A stretch of 64,000 nt of DNA from Neisseria bergeri (GTDB lineage Bacteria > Pseudomonadota > Gammaproteobacteria > Burkholderiales > Neisseriaceae): positions 124,001 through 188,000 of the forward strand of contig POWY01000001.1 in NCBI GenBank assembly GCA_003044455.1, written 5' to 3'. The notes beneath the pieces are model-generated. The model was not told the DNA's origin. It was given only the letters and a program-made list of their open reading frames with translations, and did not search any database. Position numbers and translations under genes: made by a program. This document shows positions 1 to 6,287 of this stretch, piece after piece; position 1 is the stretch's first letter; every line of letters starts with the position of its first letter.

Positions 1-225
1 GTGCAACATTATATACGGGCAGGATGAAGCTGATACTGGGTAGATTATCGGAGGTTGCTTTATCGTTGGAGTACATCTGAATCCTTAATTTGTTGTAAAA
101 GGCGAAGTATGCAGATGGGCAACTTTAGGATATGGTCTGCATACAAAATCCAAAATGCCGCACTTATCTGCAAGTGCGGCATTTTTACTATAGGCTGTGT
201 TCCAATAGGTATTAATGGCGGAAGA
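1..225. other. Intergenic edge of window, no recognisable gene
   Basis: No reading frame here looks like a real gene. The plus-strand frames close within the first 70 bases, so at most the extreme 3' end of a gene lying outside the window could be present. The only clear element is the hairpin at 153-184. Confidence 0.4.
153..184. terminator. Intrinsic terminator, non-DUS hairpin
   Basis: Stem GCCGCACTT / AAGTGCGGC with a 6-base loop, flanked by A-rich sequence on the left and a T-run on the right, so it could work on both strands. It lies downstream of the autotransporter gene (minus strand, ends at 226). Confidence 0.6.
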
Positions 226-1020
226 TCACCATTGATAGCCGACAGCCGCTCCAAATAACGGTTTTTTGGTATTGTTGCCGGAGAAATTGAACGAAGCACC
301 TGCCTTCAGGATTACTTTGCCGTTATCTGAGAGGCTGGAGTAACCGATTGCAAGAGCCTGTTCACCGTTGTAGTGTGCCGTAGAAGCGGATACCATCGAG
401 TGTCCCGCATAAGTCGGTTGAGGAAGGAGTGCAACCGCTCCTGCTTTGGCGATACCGCCGTTCATTGATTTATCCAACTTGTCGACTTTTTGCTCTATAG
501 AGGAAATCTGTTCAGAGGAGGACATATTGTTGATTTTCTCTTTCCCATTTTCGGAAAGGGTTAGAGTTAGTTTGTTATTTGAATATTCAATTTTAACGTC
601 TGATTCAGACTCATTGAATTTATCCGGTAATCCTTGAATTAGATTCTCACGAAATTCCTCAAGCTTTTCCTCAATCTTTTCAGGTACGTGGTTATACAGT
701 TGATACAGTTGATCTCCGGTAACCGCATCAGTCGAACCCAGACCAATCCCACCATTTGCAATATTGGTAATCAGGGTGCCACCGCCGTCATAGCCGATGG
801 GAAACGGCCCACGTGTAATAAAGTTCTCCGGATCGTATGTATCTTCAACTGTTTGTTTATTTTCATCATCAGTTATTGGGTTTATAACCAGTTTTCCAAC
901 CGTCGTTGCCCCATTGCCGTCAGCCTGAGCGTATGGTACGGCGGATATGCCGATTCCTGTGGCTGCTGCTGTGAGGATGAGTTTGGATATTGTCGTATGT
1001 TTTTTGTCGGTGCGGGTCAT
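226..1020 (-). CDS. Short YadA/NadA-type trimeric autotransporter
   Basis: A 264-residue outer-membrane protein with trimeric autotransporter architecture. Seen: a signal peptide of about 33 residues ending in AQA; a neck-like segment at about 84-108 (ITNIANGG ... STDAVTGDQLYQL); a charged helical stalk at about 111-187; and a YadA-type membrane anchor at about 188-264 starting at GGIAKAGAVALL and ending in Trp. Members of the family export a trimeric passenger and usually act as adhesins. The passenger is very short compared with NadA or YadA, so little is exposed beyond a neck and stalk. The ribosome binding site is weak. It is monocistronic, with its own promoter at 1059-1087 next to a dyad and a long A-tract. 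I do not recognise a gene name. Confidence 0.8.
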   Translation of the reverse strand: MTRTDKKHTTISKLILTAAATGIGISAVPYAQADGNGATTVGKLVINPITDDENKQTVEDTYDPENFITRGPFPIGYDGGGTLITNIANGGIGLGSTDAVTGDQLYQLYNHVPEKIEEKLEEFRENLIQGLPDKFNESESDVKIEYSNNKLTLTLSENGKEKINNMSSSEQISSIEQKVDKLDKSMNGGIAKAGAVALLPQPTYAGHSMVSASTAHYNGEQALAIGYSSLSDNGKVILKAGASFNFSGNNTKKPLFGAAVGYQW

Positions 1021-1058
1021 GATTGTATCGATTAGAGTAAAGTTAACGTAACCTTCCG

Positions 1059-1087
1059 ATTATATATTCAGACCCTTACTCTGTAAA
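1059..1087 (-). promoter_or_regulatory. Promoter of the trimeric autotransporter gene
   Basis: On the minus strand: -35 TTTACA (1082-1087), 17-bp spacer, -10 TATAAT (1059-1064), about 40 bp before the start codon. Both boxes are near consensus. The dyad at 1087-1103 abuts the -35 box. Confidence 0.65.
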
Positions 1088-1103
1088 TAATACGTTGTAT
1101 TAT
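1087..1103. promoter_or_regulatory. Perfect dyad next to the -35 box, candidate operator
   Basis: ATAATAC-GTT-GTATTAT, a perfect 7+3+7 inverted repeat touching the -35 hexamer. Position and symmetry fit a dimeric repressor site. A MarR-type regulator such as NadR/FarR is a guess made only from the kind of gene controlled. Confidence 0.4.
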
Positions 1104-1111
1104 CTTATCCA

Positions 1112-1126
1112 TTTTTTTTTTTTTTT
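1112..1126. repeat. Homopolymer tract, 15 T on plus strand (15 A on the gene's strand)
   Basis: Fifteen consecutive T residues lie about 25 bp upstream of the -35 box of the autotransporter promoter. Tracts this long slip readily in Neisseria, and changes in tract length upstream of a promoter can change expression, as the TAAA tract does for nadA. Confidence 0.7.
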
Positions 1127-1148
1127 CAATGGTTTATGTTGGTCATTG

Positions 1149-1303
1149 TATAGTGGGTTAACAAAAATCAGGACAAGGCGACGAAGTCGCAGACAGTACA
1201 AATAGTACGGAACCGATTCACTTGGTGCTTGAGCACCTTAGAGAATCGTTCTCTTTGAGCTAAGGCGAGGCAACGCCGTACCGGTTTTTGTTAATCCACT
1301 ATA
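1149..1303. mobile_element. Correia repeat enclosed element (CREE), full length
   Basis: A 155-bp element with TATAGTGG and CCACTATA termini and the usual internal sequence (AACAAAAATCAGGAC ... GTTTTTGTTAATC). It is a non-autonomous MITE-like repeat of Neisseria. The left inverted repeat carries one change from the usual form (GTGGGTTAAC for GTGGATTAAC). It lies between znuA and the autotransporter, upstream of the latter's promoter. A second copy in the opposite orientation is at 36271-36425. Confidence 0.93.
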
Positions 1304-1346
1304 TATTTGTGCGTTGTGGGGCTGCCTTTTATGCACGGGTATGAGA

Positions 1347-1376
1347 ATGCCGTCTGAAAAAGGTTTCAGACGGCAT
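1347..1376. terminator. Inverted DUS pair, znuA terminator
   Basis: ATGCCGTCTGAAA / TTTCAGACGGCAT hairpin just after the znuA stop. Two opposed uptake sequences form the stem, as is common at neisserial operon ends. Confidence 0.75.
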
Positions 1377-1390
1377 TGTGTGTTTAGGGT

Positions 1391-2323
1391 TTATTTTTTC
1401 ATCGCTTCGCTCATTGCCTTGATATTGTGGCGGTACATGCCGATGTAGGTGTCTGCGGGCGCGCTGCCGAGTGCGTCAGAGTAGAGTTTGCCGCTGACGT
1501 TGACGCCGGTCTCTTTGGCGATGCGGTCAACCATACGGGTGTCTTTGATATTTTCGGTAAATACGGCTTTGATGCCTTCGCGTTTGATTTGTCGGATGAT
1601 GGCGGCGACTTGTTTGGCTGAAGGCTCGGCTTCGCTGCTCACGCCTTGCGGGGCGATAAATTCGATATGGTAACGTTTGCCCATATAGGAAAAGGCATCG
1701 TGCCCGGTCAGGACTTTGCGTTTGGCGGCAGGGACGGCGTTAAATGCGGCTTGTGCGTCGCTGTGCAGTTTTTTGAGCTGCATTTGGTAGTTGCCCAAGC
1801 GTTGTTGATAATAAACTTTGCCTTCGGGGTCGGCCTTTATCAGGGCTTCGGCGACGTTTTGGGCATAGGTGGACATAAGGACGGGGTCGTTCCAGACGTG
1901 GGGGTCATATTCGCCGTGGTCATGGTGGTGTCCTTCGTGGTCATGGTCATGATCGTGGTCATGATCGTGGTCGTGATGGTGTCCGCCTTCTTCTTCGGCT
2001 TTGAGGGGTTGGATGCCTTTGGTCGCTTCGGCATAGGATACTTTGCTTTGTTTGACGGCACGTTGCACATCGGCGGCTTCAAGTTCTAAGCCGTTGATCA
2101 GGACGAGTTTTGCACTGCGGATTTTTTTAATGTCGCCACTGGTCATGTGATAGGCGTGCGTATCTTGGTTGGCTCCGACCAAGCTTTGTATAGATACGCG
2201 CTCTCCGCCGATTTGTTTGGCAACGTCGCCCAAAATGCTGAAACTGGTTACGACGGGCAGGGGGGCGGCAGTTGCGGCAGTGGTTAGCAATGCGGCAATA
2301 AGGGTGAGTTTGAGGTGTTTCAT
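1391..2323 (-). CDS. znuA: Zinc ABC transporter, periplasmic binding protein
   Basis: Periplasmic metal-binding component of the ZnuABC uptake system (310 residues, cluster A-1/ZnuA type). Seen: a signal peptide of about 19 residues, candidate metal ligands in DTHAYH (His56, His59) and DPHVWNDP (His142), and a His/Asp-rich loop at about 115-136, which is typical of zinc rather than manganese binders. The start is the ATG at 2323, preceded by AGGAG. It is the last gene of znuC-znuB-znuA. The loop is encoded by a short tandem repeat, so its length may differ between strains. In older annotations this protein is called an adhesin or MntC. Confidence 0.93.
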   Translation of the reverse strand: MKHLKLTLIAALLTTAATAAPLPVVTSFSILGDVAKQIGGERVSIQSLVGANQDTHAYHMTSGDIKKIRSAKLVLINGLELEAADVQRAVKQSKVSYAEATKGIQPLKAEEEGGHHHDHDHDHDHDHDHEGHHHDHGEYDPHVWNDPVLMSTYAQNVAEALIKADPEGKVYYQQRLGNYQMQLKKLHSDAQAAFNAVPAAKRKVLTGHDAFSYMGKRYHIEFIAPQGVSSEAEPSAKQVAAIIRQIKREGIKAVFTENIKDTRMVDRIAKETGVNVSGKLYSDALGSAPADTYIGMYRHNIKAMSEAMKK

Positions 2324-2399
2324 AACTGTTCTCCTGTGATATAACGTAACATCTGTTATGGTAAAACAAGCCGCCTGTTTGTTCAAGCGGCTTGCGGAG

Positions 2400-3275
2400 T
2401 CAGGTGGTGTGGTGGCGGTGGTTTTTGAGCCATTTGGTCAGAATGCCGCCTTCTTTGCCGAGTATGACGGAAAAGAGATAAAGGACGCTGCAACAGAGGA
2501 TGATGGCGGGACCGGAGGGAATTTCGATGTGGTAGGAAATGAGCAGTCCGCTCAGTCCGCATAGCAGGGCTGTCAGAACGGACAGAAGGATGAGTGCGCC
2601 CATGTGCTTCGCCCACAGGCGGGCGGTAATGGCTGGCAGCATCATGAGTCCGACGGACATGAGTGTGCCGAGGGCTTGAAAGCCGGATACGAGGTTCATG
2701 ACGACCAGGACGAGAAAGAGGACGTGCCAAAGCCCACCTTTGCCGCCGACGGATTTGAGAAACAGGGGGTCGATGCTTTCGAGTACGAGCGGGCGGTAGA
2801 TGACGGCAAGGGTAAGCAGTGTGAGGGTGGATACGGCGGCGATGAGCTGCAGGGCAGGGATGTCGACGGCAAGTACGGAGCCGAAAAGCAGATGCAGCAG
2901 ATCGACGCTGCTGCCGTTTTTGCTGACGAGGACTACGCCGATAGCAAGGCTGCTCAGGTAGAAGGCGGCAAAGTTGGCATCTTCTTTCAGGGTGGTGAAG
3001 CGGCTGACGAGTCCGGCAAGCAGTGCCATCAGCATGCCTGCGGCTACGCCGCCCAAACCCATGGCGGGCAGGCTCAAGCCGGCAAACATGTAGCCGACGG
3101 CGGCACCGGGCAGGACGGCGTGGCTGAGTGCGTCGCCGATCAGGCTCATACGGCGCATGACGAGGAATACGCCGACGGGTGCGGCACTGAGGGACAGGCA
3201 GAAGACGGATGCGAGGGCGTAGCGCATGAAGTCGAATTCTGCAAAGGGGGCAAGGAGCAGGTCGTAGAGATTCAT
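2400..3275 (-). CDS. znuB: Zinc ABC transporter, membrane permease
   Basis: A 291-residue ABC-3 family permease with about eight hydrophobic segments; it forms the inner-membrane channel for zinc delivered by ZnuA and powered by ZnuC. It starts at MNLYDLLLAPFAEFDFM and carries the conserved GDALSHAVLPG cytoplasmic motif at about 48-58, which contacts the ATPase. It sits between znuC (23-bp gap holding a single DUS) and znuA (76-bp gap). Length and context are normal. Confidence 0.93.
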   Translation of the reverse strand: MNLYDLLLAPFAEFDFMRYALASVFCLSLSAAPVGVFLVMRRMSLIGDALSHAVLPGAAVGYMFAGLSLPAMGLGGVAAGMLMALLAGLVSRFTTLKEDANFAAFYLSSLAIGVVLVSKNGSSVDLLHLLFGSVLAVDIPALQLIAAVSTLTLLTLAVIYRPLVLESIDPLFLKSVGGKGGLWHVLFLVLVVMNLVSGFQALGTLMSVGLMMLPAITARLWAKHMGALILLSVLTALLCGLSGLLISYHIEIPSGPAIILCCSVLYLFSVILGKEGGILTKWLKNHRHHTT

Positions 3276-3298
3276 GGTTTTTCGGTTTCAGACGGCAT

Positions 3299-4024
3299 TT
3301 ATGACGCGCACCACTCGGGGCTTTCCTGTTGCTGCATTTTGGCGTTGGCTTGAGCGAGGTAGGGTTCTGTCAGAATGGTCTCGGTTGCACCTGCCGCAAT
3401 TTTTTCACGTGCAAGCAGCATAGTGTTAGGAAAGTAGGCACGGACTTGTTCGTAATCGTGCAAAACGGCAATGATAGCGTGTCCGTTGCAATGGCATTTT
3501 TGCAACACGTCGAGAAGCTCGTAGGTTGTCCGTGCATCAACGGCGTTGAAGGGTTCGTCAAGCAGCAGGAATTTGGCGTTTTGGACAAGCATCCGTGCAA
3601 ACAGGACGCGTTGGAACTGTCCGTTGGAAAGGTGGGCAATCTGGCGGTGGGCAAACTGCCGCATTCCTACACGTTCCAAGGCTTCGTGGACGCGTTGTCT
3701 TTGAGCGGCATTTATCCCTTTGAAAAAGCCGATTTCATACCAAAGCCCCATTGCCGCTAAGTCGAAAACGGTCATAGGCTGGGAACGGTCGATGTCGGAC
3801 TGCTGGGGAAGGTAGGCAATGTTTTGGCGGGTCAATCCGTCCAGCCGGATGCTGCCCGTGTCGATAGGCTGCAATCCCATTAAGGATTTGAGAAAGGTGG
3901 ATTTCCCTGCGCCGTTCGGTCCGAAAACCGCCCACATACTATGTTCTTCAAAAGTAATGTCGACGTGGTGTACGGCGGGGCGGCGGCGGTAGCTGACGGT
4001 CAGGTTTTCGACAATGATGCTCAT
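3299..4024 (-). CDS. znuC: Zinc ABC transporter, ATP-binding protein
   Basis: A 241-residue ATPase of the zinc importer. Seen: Walker A GPNGAGKS (35-42), signature LSNGQ (132-136), Walker B FLLLDEP (152-158) and an H-loop LHD. The start chosen is the ATG at 4024 (MSIIVENLTV). It overlaps the stop of a 34-codon upstream frame by 4 bases (ATGA), which suggests translational coupling, since no good Shine-Dalgarno sequence precedes it. First large gene of znuCBA, downstream of a candidate Zur-controlled promoter (4183-4211). Confidence 0.93.
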   Translation of the reverse strand: MSIIVENLTVSYRRRPAVHHVDITFEEHSMWAVFGPNGAGKSTFLKSLMGLQPIDTGSIRLDGLTRQNIAYLPQQSDIDRSQPMTVFDLAAMGLWYEIGFFKGINAAQRQRVHEALERVGMRQFAHRQIAHLSNGQFQRVLFARMLVQNAKFLLLDEPFNAVDARTTYELLDVLQKCHCNGHAIIAVLHDYEQVRAYFPNTMLLAREKIAAGATETILTEPYLAQANAKMQQQESPEWCAS

Positions 4025-4125
4025 GCGGATACTGCCCAAAAGTAAACGCCCCATAAAAGGGATACGGCAATCAGGGCAAGGATGAGGCGGAAGGTCAATC
4101 CTGATAGTAAAAGGGAAGGTGTCAT
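4021..4125 (-). CDS. Possible 34-residue membrane peptide coupled to znuC
   Basis: A short frame starting MTPSLLLSGL and ending WAVSA, almost entirely hydrophobic from about residue 5 to 31, so one membrane segment. Its TGA overlaps the znuC ATG as ATGA. It is the first start codon after the predicted znu promoter. Against it, no Shine-Dalgarno sequence is visible. It could be a real small protein, a leader that controls znuC translation, or chance. Confidence 0.4.
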   Translation of the reverse strand: MTPSLLLSGLTFRLILALIAVSLLWGVYFWAVSA

Positions 4126-4182
4126 GATGATTTGCGGTTTTAAAAGGGAAGGCGGTAAAGCGTTTATCGTTATATGGCGGAT

Positions 4183-4211
4183 ATGATACTGTATAACGTT
4201 TGGTCTGTAAA
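4183..4211 (-). promoter_or_regulatory. znuCBA promoter with candidate Zur box
   Basis: Minus strand: -35 TTTACA (4206-4211), 17-bp spacer, -10 TATCAT (4183-4188). Across the -10 lies CGTTATACAGTATCA (4184-4198), matching 12 of 15 positions of the neisserial Zur element TGTTATDNHATAACA as I remember it. Repression by zinc-loaded Zur is the known control of this operon. Confidence 0.5.
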
Positions 4212-4296
4212 TTTTGCTTGAATGGATGGGAGTGCTTGTTAAGCAGGGGGGGCGGATTGGGAATATCGTTGTCTTGTTGATATTGCGGCGATAAAA

Positions 4297-4324
4297 AATG
4301 CCGTCTGAACGTTCAGACGGCATT
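4297..4324. terminator. Inverted DUS pair, rplS operon terminator
   Basis: Perfect AATGCCGTCTGAAC / GTTCAGACGGCATT hairpin with no spacer bases, 19 bases after the rplS stop. Confidence 0.8.
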
Positions 4325-4342
4325 GGGGGAAAACGGTTTGAA

Positions 4343-4708
4343 TCAACCTTTGCGTGCAGGCAATTTCTCTTTAATGCGTGCAGCTTTGCCGGTCAGGCCG
4401 CGCAGGTAGTAAAGTTTGGCGCGGCGGACATCGCCACGGCGTTTGACTTCGATTTTTTCGACGGTCGGAGAGTACAGTTGGAAAGTACGTTCAACACCTT
4501 CGCCGCTGGAGATTTTGCGGACGATGAAGTTGCTGTTCAGACCACGGTTGCGACGGGCAATAACCACGCCTTCGTAGGCTTGCAGACGGCTGCGGGTACC
4601 TTCCACGACGCGTACGGATACGACTACGGTGTCGCCTGGTGCAAATTCGGGGATTTCTTTGTTCAGGCGGGCAATTTCTTCTTGCTCGAGCTGTTGAATC
4701 AGGTTCAT
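4343..4708 (-). CDS. rplS: 50S ribosomal protein L19
   Basis: A 121-residue ribosomal protein L19 (bL19), which sits at the 30S-50S interface. The sequence starts [20 protein letters not shown] and contains the conserved GDTVVV and [15 protein letters not shown] stretches. Length is normal. Last gene of the classic bacterial order rpsP-rimM-trmD-rplS, 15 bases after trmD. The upstream AGGAAAAA serves as ribosome binding site. Confidence 0.97.
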   Translation of the reverse strand: MNLIQQLEQEEIARLNKEIPEFAPGDTVVVSVRVVEGTRSRLQAYEGVVIARRNRGLNSNFIVRKISSGEGVERTFQLYSPTVEKIEVKRRGDVRRAKLYYLRGLTGKAARIKEKLPARKG

Positions 4709-4723
4709 TGTTTTTTTCCTAAA

Positions 4724-5473
4724 TTATGATTGGATTTCCCGTTGCTCTTGCCGGATAGTTTCCAAGAGGCGGGATTCCTTTGGGATTAAAACGCGCTTTT
4801 CCAAAAGATCGGGTCTGCGCTCCAAGGTGCGGCGCAGCGATTGTTCCAACCGCCATTCCGCTATCAAGCCATGATTGCCGGAACGCAATACTTCCGGAAC
4901 AGCCATGCCTTGAAATTCTAAGGGTTTGGTGTAGTGGGGGCAGTCCAAAATGCCGCTTGAGAACGAATCCTGTTCGGCAGACTGCATATCGCCCAATACG
5001 CCGGGTACGAGCCTCAATACCGCATCCATCAGCATCATGGCGGGAAGCTCTCCGCCGGAAACAACGAAGTCTCCGATGCTGATTTCTTCATCGACGCTGC
5101 TTTGCAGCAGCCTTTCGTCTATTCCCTCATAGCGTCCGCACAGCAGAATCAGATGCGGGATCTTGGCCAGTTCTACCGCTTTTTTATGTGTCAGCGGTTT
5201 CCCTTGCGGACTGAGGTAGATGACTTTTGCGGTTTGGGAAGATTGTGCTTTGGCGTGTTCTATCGCCGCATGAAGCGGCGAAGCCATCATAATCATTCCC
5301 GGACCACCGCCAAAGGGGCGGTCGTCGATATAGCCCAGCCTGTTGTCGGCAAACGCTCGGGGGTTAACCGATTTAAACTGCCAAATCCCCTGTTTGTTTG
5401 CACGCCCCGTTACGCCGTAGCGAGTAATGCTGTCGAACATTTCGGGGAAAATGGTAACTGCCTGGATAAGCAT
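4724..5473 (-). CDS. trmD: tRNA (guanine-N1)-methyltransferase TrmD
   Basis: SPOUT-class methyltransferase (249 residues) that makes m1G37 in tRNAs reading CNN and related codons, preventing +1 frameshifting. Seen: the N-terminal [14 protein letters not shown], the [15 protein letters not shown]-knot motif and [15 protein letters not shown] of the trefoil fold. Its ATG overlaps the rimM TGA by one base (TGATG), so the two are translationally coupled. Confidence 0.97.
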   Translation of the reverse strand: MLIQAVTIFPEMFDSITRYGVTGRANKQGIWQFKSVNPRAFADNRLGYIDDRPFGGGPGMIMMASPLHAAIEHAKAQSSQTAKVIYLSPQGKPLTHKKAVELAKIPHLILLCGRYEGIDERLLQSSVDEEISIGDFVVSGGELPAMMLMDAVLRLVPGVLGDMQSAEQDSFSSGILDCPHYTKPLEFQGMAVPEVLRSGNHGLIAEWRLEQSLRRTLERRPDLLEKRVLIPKESRLLETIRQEQREIQS

Positions 5474-5982
5474 CAGTAGTCCAAACCCCAGTCGGCAGTA
5501 ATGGTCTTGCTGCCGGTATCGACGGTTTCGATATATTGGGAAACGAACGGAATCAGAATCTGCCCGTGTTCTCCGTCAATCATTAATACGTCGTTTGCGC
5601 CGGTTTCCATCAGGTTGCTTACCTTGCCTAAAACGGTATAGTCTTTGTTGACGACGGTCATGCCGACCAAGTCTGCCCAGTAGTATTCGTCTTCTTCTGT
5701 CGGGGCGAATGCTTCACGGGGTATTTCGATGGTGTAACCGCGCAATGAGAATGCTGAATCGCGGTTGTCTATGCCTTCGAATTTGACTTGGAGTTCGCCG
5801 TTGACGACTTTTCCGGCTTCAAGGGTAACGCTGACGGTTTTGCCGTCCTTGACCAAATGCCACTCGGGGTAATCCAAAAGGCTGTCGGAATACTCGGTAT
5901 TGGCAGCAATTTTTAGCCAGCCTTTTATGCCGAATACACCTTTGATGTAGCCCATGGCTACCCGGTTTTGAGTGTCTGTCAT
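5473..5982 (-). CDS. rimM: 16S rRNA processing protein RimM
   Basis: A 169-residue 30S maturation factor that binds ribosomal protein S19. It has the N-terminal RimM barrel ([18 protein letters not shown] at about 8-25) followed by a PRC-barrel ending in a Trp-rich tail (TADWGLDY). Third-to-last gene of the rpsP operon, 15 bases after rpsP and overlapping trmD. Confidence 0.96.
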   Translation of the reverse strand: MTDTQNRVAMGYIKGVFGIKGWLKIAANTEYSDSLLDYPEWHLVKDGKTVSVTLEAGKVVNGELQVKFEGIDNRDSAFSLRGYTIEIPREAFAPTEEDEYYWADLVGMTVVNKDYTVLGKVSNLMETGANDVLMIDGEHGQILIPFVSQYIETVDTGSKTITADWGLDY

Positions 5983-5997
5983 GTCGGAAAATACGGA

Positions 5998-6243
5998 TTA
6001 GGCGGCTTTTTGTTCTTTAATCAGTTTTGCAACAGAGTCGCTAACCTGCGCACCTTGTGCAATCCAGTGGTTCAGGCGGTCTGCGTTGAGGCGTACACGC
6101 TCTTGTTTTTCGTTGGCTACGGGATTGTAGAAGCCTACGCGTTCAATGAAGCGGCCGTCGCGGCGGTTGCGTGAGTCAGTAACGATGACGTTGTAGAAAG
6201 GGCGGTGTTTTGAGCCGCCGCGTGCCAAACGGATAACTACCAT
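5998..6243 (-). CDS. rpsP: 30S ribosomal protein S16
   Basis: An 81-residue ribosomal protein bS16 ([19 protein letters not shown], then [18 protein letters not shown]), of normal length. First gene of the rpsP-rimM-trmD-rplS operon. The start codon follows a good AAAGGA site. The 44 bases upstream separate it from the end of the next gene, so its promoter may lie within that gene's 3' end. Confidence 0.97.
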   Translation of the reverse strand: MVVIRLARGGSKHRPFYNVIVTDSRNRRDGRFIERVGFYNPVANEKQERVRLNADRLNHWIAQGAQVSDSVAKLIKEQKAA

Positions 6244-6287
6244 TTTGAGTCCTTTTGAGAAAATCGGATATATGGAAACTGCCGATT

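Noticed and set aside
4246-4252. Run of seven G between znuC and rplS as a phase-variation tract
   Set aside because: Short, outside any coding region, and about 35 bp upstream of the predicted znu -35; too short to expect frequent slippage.
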